Origin: Herbaspirillum sp. YR522
GTDB taxonomy: Bacteria > Pseudomonadota > Gammaproteobacteria > Burkholderiales > Burkholderiaceae_D
Direction: 5' to 3'
NCBI RefSeq assembly: GCF_000282575.1
Contig: NZ_AKJA01000107.1
Location: forward strand, 1-64,000
DNA: 64,000 nucleotides
The position numbers were made by a program, and so were the translations under genes. Of this stretch, positions 26,845 to 34,154 are shown piece after piece (position 1 is the stretch's first letter; each line of letters starts with the position of its first letter). The notes below the pieces were generated by a model that worked only from the letters and a program-made list of their open reading frames with translations, made no database searches and had not been told where the DNA came from.

Positions 26845-26873
26845 GGGCCGCACACTGCCTGGTGACGCGGCCC
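26845..26873 (+). terminator. Possible terminator after the DUF3579 gene
   Basis: GGGCCGC at 26845-26851 pairs with GCGGCCC at 26867-26873 across a 15-base loop and is followed by TGTTTTC. The large loop makes this a moderate candidate. Confidence 0.45.
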
Positions 26874-27056
26874 TGTTTTCAAGCATCTCTTATTGCTCAG
26901 CCGGTAGTGCCAAGCCAGAGCCGTACGGGGTTATCGGGCCGCAGTGGCCCATGGACCCGTTTCGCCAACAGGCCGCCCGCCCCGCATCGGGAGCCGGGCC
27001 ATGCAAGCATCGTCCTGTTGGCGTGACAGGTTCTCCAACTTACGGAGAAACACGCA

Positions 27057-28445
27057 ATGAAACATCGTATGGAGCGCGATACCTTTGGCCTGATCGAAGT
27101 GCCTGATGACCGGCTCTGGGGAGCGCAGACCGAACGCTCACTGCATCATTTCCATATCTCCACCGAACGCATGCCGACCGAGCTGATCGTGGCGCTGGCC
27201 TCGGTCAAGCGCGCCTGTGCCACGGTCAACCGCGATCTCGGCAAGCTCGACGCCAAGAAGGCCGATGCCATCATTGCCGCCGCCGACGAGGTGATCGCCG
27301 GGCGCCATCCGCTGGAGTTCCCGCTGTCGGTCTGGCAGACCGGCTCCGGCACCCAGAGCAACATGAACATGAACGAGGTGCTGGCCAATCGCGCCTCCGA
27401 GCTGCTCGGGGGCGTGCGCGGCGAAGAACGCCTGATCCACCCCAATGACGATGTCAACCGCAGCCAGTCGTCCAACGATATCTTCCCCACCGCCATGCAC
27501 GTGGCCGCCTGCATGGCCGTGGCCACCGCCCTGATCCCGTCGATCCACAGGTTGCGCAGCACGCTGGAGGACAAGTCGAACCGCTTTGCCGACGTGGTCA
27601 AGATCGGCCGTACCCACCTGCAGGATGCCACGCCGTTGACGCTGGGCCAGGAGTTCTCGGGTTACGTGGCGCAACTGACGCATGCCGAAGGCGCCATCAT
27701 CGCTACCTTGAACGGCATTTCCGAACTGGCCGCCGGTGGCACCGCCGTCGGCACCGGCCTCAATGCCCATCCCGAATTCGGTGAGCGGGTGGCGGCCGAA
27801 CTGGCGCGCCACTTCGGTTTCCCGTTCAAGACCGCGCCCAACAAGTTCGCCGCGCTGGCCGGGCACGACGCGCTGGTGGCGGCCCATGGCGGCCTCAAGA
27901 CGCTGGCGGCGGCATTGATGAAGATCGCCAACGACGTACGCTGGCTGGCCTCGGGCCCACGCTCCGGGTTGGGCGAGATCACCATCCCGGAGAACGAACC
28001 GGGCAGCTCGATCATGCCCGGCAAGGTCAATCCGACCCAGTGCGAGGCACTCACCATGCTGTGCGCCCAGGTGTTCGGCAACGACGTGGCGCTCAACATC
28101 GGGGGTGCGTCGGGCAATTTCGAACTGAACGTGTTCAAGCCGCTGATCGTGCATAACTTCCTGCAGAGCGTGCGGCTGCTGGCCGACGGCATGGCCAGCT
28201 TCGAAGAGCACTGCGCGCGCGGCATCGAAGCCAACCATGCCCGTATCGCCGACCTGATGGAGCGCTCCCTGATGCTGGTGACGGCGCTGGCACCGCACAT
28301 CGGCTATGACAAGGCCGCCAAGATCGCCAAGCAGGCCCACCACGACGGCACCACCTTGAAGGAGACCGCGTTGGCGCTGGGATATGTCACCGAGCAACAG
28401 TTCAACGACTGGATCCAGCCGGCCGACATGACGCACCCCGGCTGA
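27057..28445 (+). CDS. fumC: Class II fumarate hydratase
   Basis: 462-residue iron-independent fumarase that interconverts fumarate and malate in the TCA cycle as a homotetramer. Family blocks are clear: [39 protein letters not shown], and the signature [16 protein letters not shown] with the catalytic serine loop. Length is standard. A GGAGAAAC ribosome site precedes the ATG and a strong terminator follows. A class I fumarase may lie at the right edge of the window, so the strain may have two types. Confidence 0.97.
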   Translation: MKHRMERDTFGLIEVPDDRLWGAQTERSLHHFHISTERMPTELIVALASVKRACATVNRDLGKLDAKKADAIIAAADEVIAGRHPLEFPLSVWQTGSGTQSNMNMNEVLANRASELLGGVRGEERLIHPNDDVNRSQSSNDIFPTAMHVAACMAVATALIPSIHRLRSTLEDKSNRFADVVKIGRTHLQDATPLTLGQEFSGYVAQLTHAEGAIIATLNGISELAAGGTAVGTGLNAHPEFGERVAAELARHFGFPFKTAPNKFAALAGHDALVAAHGGLKTLAAALMKIANDVRWLASGPRSGLGEITIPENEPGSSIMPGKVNPTQCEALTMLCAQVFGNDVALNIGGASGNFELNVFKPLIVHNFLQSVRLLADGMASFEEHCARGIEANHARIADLMERSLMLVTALAPHIGYDKAAKIAKQAHHDGTTLKETALALGYVTEQQFNDWIQPADMTHPG

Positions 28446-28465
28446 GCCAGTCGGCGCCGTCCTGG

Positions 28466-28502
28466 AGCGGCCAGGGCGTCATCGCCCTGGCCGCTTTTTT
28501 TT
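28466..28502 (+). terminator. Intrinsic terminator of fumC
   Basis: A perfect 13-bp stem (AGCGGCCAGGGCG / CGCCCTGGCCGCT) with a TCAT loop is followed by eight T, 20 bp after the fumC stop. Confidence 0.95.
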
Positions 28503-28719
28503 ATGTGCTGTCGAGTTTGGAAACGGCGCTGCTCGGTCATCCGCCCACCCGTACCGGGCGTTGATTGCAAAGACGTGACAGCGCCATGTATAACAATATT
28601 GCGGCGAGTTACGAATTGAAACATCTTGCCGGGGCCGGGCAACCGCGGCGTATATTGTTCACATGCGCGCAGTGCGGCCACGGGCCGCATCGGGGCGGGG
28701 CCTGGCCGTTCAGGTGAGG

Positions 28720-28731
28720 TTGCCGCGGCAA
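28720..28731. promoter_or_regulatory. TTGCCGCGGCAA palindrome upstream of the Pro/Tyr-rich protein gene
   Basis: A 12-bp perfect palindrome lies 29 bp before the exported-protein gene, within the 258-bp gap after the fumC terminator. It could be an operator; otherwise this gap shows only a weak -10-like TATATT at 28651. Confidence 0.3.
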
Positions 28732-28760
28732 GCATACAGAGACATTCCCAGAGGCAAAAA

Positions 28761-29087
28761 ATGAAGAAACTGGCTGCAATCGGAATTTGTGGCGCACTCG
28801 CCGTGGCGGGCCTGATGGCCAGTGGCGCCAGCTACGCACACCCGCGTTTCTACGGTGGCGTGGTCATCGGCGGTCCGGTCTATTACCCACCGCCGGTCTA
28901 CTACCCGCCGCCGGTGTATGTCGAGCGCGCGCCGCCACCGGTGTATGTCGAGCAGCCGCGCCAGGATTTCTGGTACTACTGCGCCGATACCCGTTCGTAC
29001 TATCCCTATGTCCAGAATTGCCCCACGCCCTGGATGAAGGTGGTGCCGCATACGCCTGGCTCGCCCGGCGGGCCGCCTCCACAGTAA
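28761..29087 (+). CDS. Exported proline/tyrosine-rich protein
   Basis: 108-residue small envelope protein. A signal peptide (MKKLAAIGICGALAVAGLM, cleavage near AYA-H) is followed by short imperfect repeats of the type YYPPPVYV and APPPVYVEQP, then a C-terminal WYYCADTRSYYPYVQNCP with two cysteines. This C-terminal motif occurs in many small proteobacterial exported proteins of unknown function, sometimes near glycine-zipper proteins as here. GAGGCAAAA precedes the ATG. The next gene, 40 bp on, encodes a lipoprotein with a similar Pro/Tyr tail, so the two probably act together at the cell surface. Confidence 0.75.
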   Translation: MKKLAAIGICGALAVAGLMASGASYAHPRFYGGVVIGGPVYYPPPVYYPPPVYVERAPPPVYVEQPRQDFWYYCADTRSYYPYVQNCPTPWMKVVPHTPGSPGGPPPQ

Positions 29088-29127
29088 TTCGCCAGTCAGT
29101 GCAGCTCTTGCTCTCAAAGGACAACAA

Positions 29128-29694
29128 GTGAAACCGATCTACAAGACAGCCACCACGGTGGCCACGCTGGGCGCATTGCTGGCGCTGGGCGGTTGTGTCA
29201 GCGTGCCGACCGGCCCCTCGGTGATGGCCATGCCGGGCAAGGACAAGAACTACGAGCAGTTCCGCGCCGAGCAGGCCCAGTGCCAGGCCTATGCCCAGGA
29301 AGCCATCGGCGGCCAGGCGCAGCAGACGCAGAACAATGCGGCCAACAGCGCCGCCGTCGGCACCGCCGTGGGTGCAGTGGCCGGCGCCCTGATCGGCGCG
29401 GCCTCCGGTAACGCCGGCGCGGGTGCCGCCATCGGCGCCGGCGGCGGCCTGCTGGTAGGCAGTGCCTCGGGCAGCAACGCTGCCGCCGGCGGCAACTACT
29501 CGATGCAGCAGCGCTATGACATGACTTATACGCAATGCATGTACAGCAAGGGCAACCAGGTCGAGCAGCCACGCCAGGCCACCGTCACCACCTACAGCTA
29601 TCATCCGCGCCGGTATTATTATGCGCCGCCACCGCCACCGGGCTATTACGGCCCGCCACCGGCCTACTATGGTCCGCCCCCGGGCGCCTGGTAA
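29128..29694 (+). CDS. Glycine-zipper lipoprotein
   Basis: 188-residue predicted lipoprotein. The signal sequence ends in the lipobox LALGGC, so Cys23 would be lipidated. The middle (about 70-120) is an Ala/Gly-rich glycine-zipper segment (AVGTAVGAVAGALIGAASGN) like that of SlyB/YMGG-type outer-membrane proteins, able to form a membrane-inserted hairpin. The tail is rich in Pro, Tyr and Gly (GYYGPPPAYYGPPPG), like the protein upstream. The start is a GTG at 29128 preceded by AAAGGACAAC. It is followed by a terminator. Confidence 0.8.
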   Translation: MKPIYKTATTVATLGALLALGGCVSVPTGPSVMAMPGKDKNYEQFRAEQAQCQAYAQEAIGGQAQQTQNNAANSAAVGTAVGAVAGALIGAASGNAGAGAAIGAGGGLLVGSASGSNAAAGGNYSMQQRYDMTYTQCMYSKGNQVEQPRQATVTTYSYHPRRYYYAPPPPPGYYGPPPAYYGPPPGAW

Positions 29695-29715
29695 GGACGC
29701 AGGCAAGCCAGCCAG

Positions 29716-29740
29716 ACCGCATCCCCGGATGCGGTTTTTT
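29716..29740 (+). terminator. Intrinsic terminator after the glycine-zipper gene
   Basis: ACCGCATC / GATGCGGT with a CCCG loop, followed by six T, 21 bp after the stop codon. Confidence 0.9.
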
Positions 29741-29785
29741 ATTGGCCGGGCGCGGCGCGCGGCGCACCATCGGGGGCGGCGATGC

Positions 29786-29791
29786 TATACT
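29786..29791 (+). promoter_or_regulatory. Possible -10 element for the trpS leader transcript
   Basis: TATACT lies 8 bp before the leader-peptide ATG. If it is used, transcription would begin at or within a base or two of that ATG, giving a leaderless leader peptide. The -35 match is poor, so another start is possible. Confidence 0.4.
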
Positions 29792-29798
29792 CGCGGCC

Positions 29799-29843
29799 AT
29801 GCTTTTTCGACCTGCACAATTTCAGCATTGGTGGCGCGCCTGA
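29799..29843 (+). CDS. trpS leader peptide with tandem Trp codons
   Basis: A 14-codon frame (MLFRPAQFQHWWRA) that ends 38 bp before a terminator hairpin and 112 bp before trpS. Trp is a rare residue, yet two UGG codons are adjacent at 29829-29834, close to the stop codon, as in attenuator leader peptides. Stalling of a ribosome at these codons when charged tRNA-Trp is scarce would leave the segment at 29848-29854 free to form the antiterminator. No classical ribosome-binding site precedes the ATG, and the nearest -10-like element would make the message leaderless. The function is inferred from sequence arrangement. Confidence 0.7.
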   Translation: MLFRPAQFQHWWRA

Positions 29844-29847
29844 CCCG

Positions 29848-29905
29848 GGCGGCCCGTTTTCACGCAGTTTGACAATGTGAGGCCGCCGGTTCCGGCGGCT
29901 TTTTT
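29848..29905 (+). promoter_or_regulatory. trpS attenuator (antiterminator / terminator switch)
   Basis: Segment 2 (GGCGGCC, 29848-29854) can pair perfectly with segment 3 (GGCCGCC, 29881-29887). Segment 3 also pairs with segment 4 (CCGGCGGC, 29892-29899) to make the terminator with its U-run. Segment 2 begins 5 bases after the leader stop codon, so a ribosome that finishes the peptide would cover it and allow termination, while a ribosome stalled at the Trp codons would not. This is the geometry of classical transcription attenuation. Confidence 0.7.
29882..29905 (+). terminator. Intrinsic terminator in the trpS leader
   Basis: GCCGCCGG (29882-29889) pairs with CCGGCGGC (29892-29899), followed by six T. 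The two-base loop means the top pair is probably open. It lies 50 bp upstream of trpS and would stop transcription before the gene. Confidence 0.85.
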
Positions 29906-29955
29906 GCGTCTGGACCCGGTGGCGTTCCAGATAATCGATACGACCAGGAATGACC

Positions 29956-31017
29956 ATGTCCCAGAACGACACGAATCCCCAAACCGAGCAGCCCGCATCG
30001 GGCGCGGCGGCCACCCGGCCGGTGGTACTCACCGGCGACCGTCCGACCGGCCCCCTGCACCTGGGCCATTACATCGGTTCGCTCAAGTCGCGCGTGGCAT
30101 TGCAGGAAACGGCGCAGCAGTTCCTGCTGCTGGCCGATACCCAGGCCATGACCGACAACGTCGGTCGCCACCAGAAAGTGACCGACAACGTCCTCGAAGT
30201 GGCGCTGGACTACCTGGCCGTAGGCATCGACCCCGACAAGACCACCATCTTCATCCAGTCGCAGGTACGCGAGCTCTATGAGCTGTCGATGGTGCTGCTC
30301 AACCTGGTGACGGTATCGCGCCTGGAGCGCAACCCCACCATCAAGGAAGAAATCCGCCTGCGCGGCTTCGAGCGCGATATCCCGGCCGGTTTCCTGACCT
30401 ATCCGGTCAGCCAGGCGGCCGATATCACGGCCTTCAAGGGCCAACTGGTGCCGGTCGGCAGCGACCAGTTGCCGATGATCGAGCAAACCAACGAGTTGGT
30501 GCGCAAGTTCAACGCCACCGTCGAGCGCGAGGTGCTGGTCGAGTGCAAGGAAGTGCTGTCGGACATGGCGCGCCTGCCCGGCATCGATGGCAAGGCGAAG
30601 ATGAGCAAGTCGCTGGGCAATGCGATACAGCTGGGCTCGAGCGCCGACGAGATCAAGCAGGCGGTACACCGCATGTACACCGACCCGAATCACCTGCGGG
30701 TGGCCGATCCGGGCCAGGTCGAAGGCAACGTGGTGTTCACCTTCCTGGACGCCTTCGATCCCGATCACGATGCGGTCGAGGAACTCAAGGCCCACTACCG
30801 CCGCGGTGGCCTGGGCGACAGCGTGGTCAAGCGCCGCCTGGAAGGCATCCTGCAGGAACTGATCGCACCGATCCGCGAGCGTCGCCAGCATTTTGCCCAG
30901 GACCGCGGCGAGGTGATGGCCATGCTCAAGCGCGGCACCGATCGCGCCAGCGCGGTGGCGGCCCAGACCATGTCCGAGGTCAACGCGGCACTGGGCCTGA
31001 ATTACTTCGGTCGCTGA
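29956..31017 (+). CDS. trpS: Tryptophanyl-tRNA synthetase
   Basis: 353-residue class I synthetase that charges tRNA-Trp. The HIGH-like motif is PLHLGHY near residue 35 and the KMSKS loop is present as [13 protein letters not shown] around residue 215. The ATG at 29956 is preferred to one six bases upstream because AGGA then has normal spacing. Length and order are typical of bacterial TrpRS. Its expression is probably controlled by the leader peptide and terminator just upstream, which sense the charging of tRNA-Trp, the product of the enzyme itself. Confidence 0.95.
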   Translation: MSQNDTNPQTEQPASGAAATRPVVLTGDRPTGPLHLGHYIGSLKSRVALQETAQQFLLLADTQAMTDNVGRHQKVTDNVLEVALDYLAVGIDPDKTTIFIQSQVRELYELSMVLLNLVTVSRLERNPTIKEEIRLRGFERDIPAGFLTYPVSQAADITAFKGQLVPVGSDQLPMIEQTNELVRKFNATVEREVLVECKEVLSDMARLPGIDGKAKMSKSLGNAIQLGSSADEIKQAVHRMYTDPNHLRVADPGQVEGNVVFTFLDAFDPDHDAVEELKAHYRRGGLGDSVVKRRLEGILQELIAPIRERRQHFAQDRGEVMAMLKRGTDRASAVAAQTMSEVNAALGLNYFGR

Positions 31018-31062
31018 CCAAGGCTCATGTTCGCGCCCTGGCGTGGGCCGGCGCGGGCAGTC

Positions 31063-32430
31063 CTATTTTTTCGCCGGCGTCATCACCGGCAGCTCCAGCA
31101 ATACCTCCAATCCGCCATCGGGCAGGTTGCGCAGCCGCAATTGCCCCTGGTGGTTCTCGGCAATATTGAGGGCGATCGTCAGCCCCAGGCCGGTGCCGCC
31201 GGTGTCGCGTGAGCGCGAGGCTTCCAGCCGGTAGAACGGCTCGAACACCGATTCGAGCTCGGACGGTGGAATCCCCGGGCCCTGGTCGCAGATGCGGATG
31301 GCCACCTTCTGTTGTTCCAGTACTACCGACACCCGTGCCGACTGGCCGTACTTGCAGGCATTGTCGAGCAGGTTGGTCAGGCAGCGCCGCAATGCGCCCG
31401 GCTGGGCCAGCACGAAGGCGCGGGTGGTGCCGTCCAGGGTCACGTCCTGGCCGGCATCGGCGGCATCGGCGCAGACGCTGTCGAGCAGCGAATCGATATC
31501 GAGCGCCTGCCTCTTCTCGGACGAATCCATGCTGCGCGCCAGGTCCAGCCCTTCGCGCACCATCTGCTGCATCACCGCCAGGTCATCCACCAGCTTTTGC
31601 CGCAATTGCGCATCGTCGACCTTTTCCAGTCGCAGCCGCAAGCGCGTCAGGGGCGTCTGCAGGTCATGCGTGATGGCCGCCAGCATGTGGGTGCGATGCT
31701 GGATCTGGCGCCGGATACGGCCCTGCATGGCATTGAAGGCATGCGCGGCCAGGCGGATCTCGGTGGGACCGGTCTCGGCCAGCGGCGCGCGGTCGATGTC
31801 ACCGCCCAGCGCCGTGGCCGCGTGCGCCAGCTTGCGGATGGGGCTGGTCGCCATGCGTGCCACCAGGTACGCCAGGATCGCGATCAAGACCAGGAACAAG
31901 GCAATGTACTGCAATCCGAAGGGGCCGCCCTGGGCGTGGCCGCGCAGCACCGGTGGCTCGCTGGGCTGGTGCAGCCGCAAGCGCATCAATGCGTGATCGT
32001 GCAGGCTGACGTAGACCACCCGGCATGATTCGCGGCGCGGGCCTTCGCGCGCGCCGGGCCGGGGCGCGCATTCGGTCTCGCGCTGTACCGCGATCTTGCG
32101 CTCGGCGCCCAGGCGCGACTGCAACATCTCCTGTACCGGGGTGGTGCTGGCATTGGCGCCGACGGCGTCGTTCATGTCGTCCACCATGCGCGCCTCGAAG
32201 CCGAAGTTGGCGGCCGCCTGCAGCACGATGGGGCGCTGTTCGGGTGGGATGTCGTCAACCGCCTGGACAATCTGTTCGATGCGGTCGGCCAGGTGCGCAA
32301 AGCGCAACTCGCGCAGCGAGTTCTTGCGCTCGTTGGTAGCCAGCCAGGTGGTGGCCACTACCGCCAGCACCACGCCGGCCAGCAGCAGCACGAACATGCG
32401 ATTGCCGATGGAACCGATGAAATTGCTCAT
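31063..32430 (-). CDS. Sensor histidine kinase, EnvZ/BaeS-like
   Basis: 455-residue inner-membrane kinase. It has a transmembrane segment at about residues 10-32, a periplasmic sensor region of roughly 125 residues with two Cys, a second membrane segment, a HAMP linker (SPIRKLAHAATALGGDIDR), the phosphorylation box ITHDLQTPLTRLRLRLE, the N box LTNLLDNACKYGQ, and the ATP lid DQGPGIPPSELESVFEPFYR with GGTGLGLTIA. The ATG at 32430 overlaps the stop of the response-regulator gene (ATGA). It probably phosphorylates that regulator. The signal is unknown; the neighbouring spy-like gene and RND pump suggest envelope stress or toxic compounds, as with BaeS. Confidence 0.88.
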   Translation of the reverse strand: MSNFIGSIGNRMFVLLLAGVVLAVVATTWLATNERKNSLRELRFAHLADRIEQIVQAVDDIPPEQRPIVLQAAANFGFEARMVDDMNDAVGANASTTPVQEMLQSRLGAERKIAVQRETECAPRPGAREGPRRESCRVVYVSLHDHALMRLRLHQPSEPPVLRGHAQGGPFGLQYIALFLVLIAILAYLVARMATSPIRKLAHAATALGGDIDRAPLAETGPTEIRLAAHAFNAMQGRIRRQIQHRTHMLAAITHDLQTPLTRLRLRLEKVDDAQLRQKLVDDLAVMQQMVREGLDLARSMDSSEKRQALDIDSLLDSVCADAADAGQDVTLDGTTRAFVLAQPGALRRCLTNLLDNACKYGQSARVSVVLEQQKVAIRICDQGPGIPPSELESVFEPFYRLEASRSRDTGGTGLGLTIALNIAENHQGQLRLRNLPDGGLEVLLELPVMTPAKK

Positions 32431-33164
32431 GTCGCATGTCCCGCGCCCTCGGCCGTGACGGTGGTGGCCAGGACATAGCCCTCGTTGCGCACGGTCTTGA
32501 TGATCACCGGCGTGCGCGCATCGTCGCCCAGTTTCTGGCGCAGGCGGCTGATCTGGATATCCACCGAGCGGTCGAATGGATCGGATTCGCGACCCTGTGT
32601 CAGTTCCAGCAACTGGTCGCGGTTGAGCACCCGGTTGGGATGGTCCAGGAACACCTTGAGCAAGCGGAACTCGGCCCCCGACAGCGCCACCACCACGCCC
32701 TGCGGGCTCAGCAGGTGGCGCGCGGTCAGGTCCAGGTTCCATTGCGCGAAACGCATCATCACCACGTCGGCCTGGGCCATGTTGGGGGGCAGGGCCTGGG
32801 TGCGACGCAGTACGCTGCGTATGCGCGCAAACAGCTCGCGTGGCTCGAACGGCTTGGCCAGGTAATCGTCGGCGCCCATCTCCAGCCCGAGGATGCGGTC
32901 CAGCGGTTCGCCGCGCGCCGTGAGCATGATCACCGGCACGTTCGAACTGGCGCGCAGGTTGCGGCACAGCGTCAGGCCGTCCTCGCCGGGCAGGGTCAGG
33001 TCGAGCACGATCAGGTCCACCCTGGATTCTTCCAGCGTGCGCCGCATCTCGGCGCCGTTGGTGGCCGTGAGCGTACGCAAGCCGTTACTGTCGAGGTACT
33101 CGGCCAGCAAGGTGCGGATCTCGCGGTCATCGTCGACCACCAGGATGTGAGTATTTGTATCCAT
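32427..33164 (-). CDS. OmpR-family response regulator
   Basis: 245-residue regulator: receiver domain with phospho-acceptor Asp55 (LIVLDLTLPG), acidic pocket D11-D13, the Lys of ADDYLAKPFEP, and a C-terminal OmpR-type winged helix (SGAEFRLLKVFLDHPNRVL, then SVDIQISRLRQKLGDD). It is the first gene of a two-gene operon with the histidine kinase. It is transcribed away from the spy-like gene and mdtABC, and by analogy with BaeR would activate those genes; tandem 10-bp repeats at 33291-33308 could be its binding site. Exact family membership (BaeR, CpxR or OmpR-like) is not certain. Confidence 0.9.
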   Translation of the reverse strand: MDTNTHILVVDDDREIRTLLAEYLDSNGLRTLTATNGAEMRRTLEESRVDLIVLDLTLPGEDGLTLCRNLRASSNVPVIMLTARGEPLDRILGLEMGADDYLAKPFEPRELFARIRSVLRRTQALPPNMAQADVVMMRFAQWNLDLTARHLLSPQGVVVALSGAEFRLLKVFLDHPNRVLNRDQLLELTQGRESDPFDRSVDIQISRLRQKLGDDARTPVIIKTVRNEGYVLATTVTAEGAGHAT

Positions 33165-33198
33165 GAAAACCCTCTTCGATAAAGCACAACCGCATTAT

Positions 33199-33215
33199 GC
33201 CCAAAGACTTTGGGC
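33199..33215. promoter_or_regulatory. GCCCAAAG-A-CTTTGGGC palindrome
   Basis: Perfect 8-base arms around one A, 35 bp from the response-regulator start, in the divergent region. It may be an operator for autoregulation; it is not an obvious terminator. Confidence 0.35.
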
Positions 33216-33290
33216 CGATAAGGCGGCTTTGTATCGGCTCTTAACAAGTGAGCGGTTAGACATGAAACGATACCTGGCGGCCTGCGCCAT

Positions 33291-33308
33291 ATACAAAACG
33301 ATACAAAA
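33291..33308. promoter_or_regulatory. Tandem ATACAAAA repeats, 10-bp period
   Basis: ATACAAAA occurs at 33291-33298 and 33301-33308, exactly 10 bp apart, about 87 bp upstream of the spy-like gene. Direct repeats with one-helical-turn spacing are typical of OmpR-family binding sites, and an OmpR-family regulator is encoded next door. Confidence 0.45.
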
Positions 33309-33394
33309 GCCCGGGCCCGGGAAAGATTGGCGATACACGCCGCCGGTTTAATGGGAACCGTGCAAAGACAGCACGACATTCAAAGGAGCAAATC

Positions 33395-33946
33395 ATGTTG
33401 AAGATCAAGACCCGCATCCTGGCCGGCATCGCCGCCGTGAGCATCAGCGCCGTGAGCGTGGCCGCAATGGCCCAGACACCGCCGCCGCCGGATGGCCCGC
33501 ACGGTCGCGCTCCCAGCGCCGAGCAGATCGCCAGGTTCGAACAGATGCGCAGCAAGCACCAGGCGCAACTGCACGACAAGCTCAAGATCACCTCGGCCCA
33601 GGAAGCAGGCTGGAAGCTGTTCCTGGACAAGACCAAGCCGGCCCCGTTCGACGCCGCCCAGCGTCCCGACCGGCAGGAGTACGCCAAGCTGAGCACCCCG
33701 GAACGGCTGGACAAGAAGCTGGAAATGATGCGCAAGCGCGAATCCTTCGCCGAACAGCGCATCGCCGCCACCAAGGAGTTCTACGCCACCCTGTCGCCCG
33801 AACAGCAAAAGACCTTCGATGCCGAGTTCGACAAGATGGAACGCCACCGCTTCGAGCACTTCCGTCACGGTCACGACGGCCGCAAGGGCCCGCCACATGG
33901 CCCTGGCAAGCCAGACGGCGAGGCTCCCGCCCCGGCCGCCAAGTAA
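33395..33946 (+). CDS. Spy/CpxP-like periplasmic protein
   Basis: 183-residue exported helical protein. A signal peptide (MLKIKTRILAGIAAVSISAV, cleavage after AMA-Q) is followed by a domain with charged amphipathic helices and the LTxxQ-type motif as LSPEQQKTFDAEFD, and a His/Gly/Pro-rich tail (HRFEHFRHGHDGRKGPPHG). Spy and CpxP are periplasmic chaperones induced by envelope stress; the His-rich tail might also bind metals. It sits between the two-component genes (divergent) and mdtABC (same strand), like the BaeR regulon members in enterics. AAAGGAG precedes the ATG and a terminator follows. Confidence 0.82.
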   Translation: MLKIKTRILAGIAAVSISAVSVAAMAQTPPPPDGPHGRAPSAEQIARFEQMRSKHQAQLHDKLKITSAQEAGWKLFLDKTKPAPFDAAQRPDRQEYAKLSTPERLDKKLEMMRKRESFAEQRIAATKEFYATLSPEQQKTFDAEFDKMERHRFEHFRHGHDGRKGPPHGPGKPDGEAPAPAAK

Positions 33947-33966
33947 GCACGCAGTGCTCACAGCAA

Positions 33967-33997
33967 AAGCCTTGCGGCCCCGGCCGCAGGGCTTTTT
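33967..33997 (+). terminator. Intrinsic terminator of the spy-like gene
   Basis: A 12-bp stem (AAGCCTTGCGGC / GCCGCAGGGCTT, one G-U pair) with a CCCG loop and five T, 20 bp after the stop codon. It separates the gene from the efflux operon. Confidence 0.85.
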
Positions 33998-34154
33998 CAT
34001 GTGATCAGTGCAGCCACGCCGATATTTAACGGGTTTTTGCCCCGTTGTTACCCGTGCGTCGCGGCCGTTTGCTCGGTACACTGCCTGCCTTCACTGTGCG
34101 CGCAGGTTTTATCGGTGCCAGAGACATTTCAGCGTAGGTACGTTGGTTTCCAAA

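Noticed and set aside
28860-28960. Tandem repeats in the Pro/Tyr-rich gene as a mobile or structural DNA repeat
   Set aside because: The repeats are in frame and encode YPPPVYV-type protein repeats, so they are explained by the coding sequence.
29535-29843. 102-codon frame containing the trpS leader peptide at its end
   Set aside because: The upstream part is an off-frame reading of the glycine-zipper gene and its terminator; only the last 14 codons fit a leader peptide.
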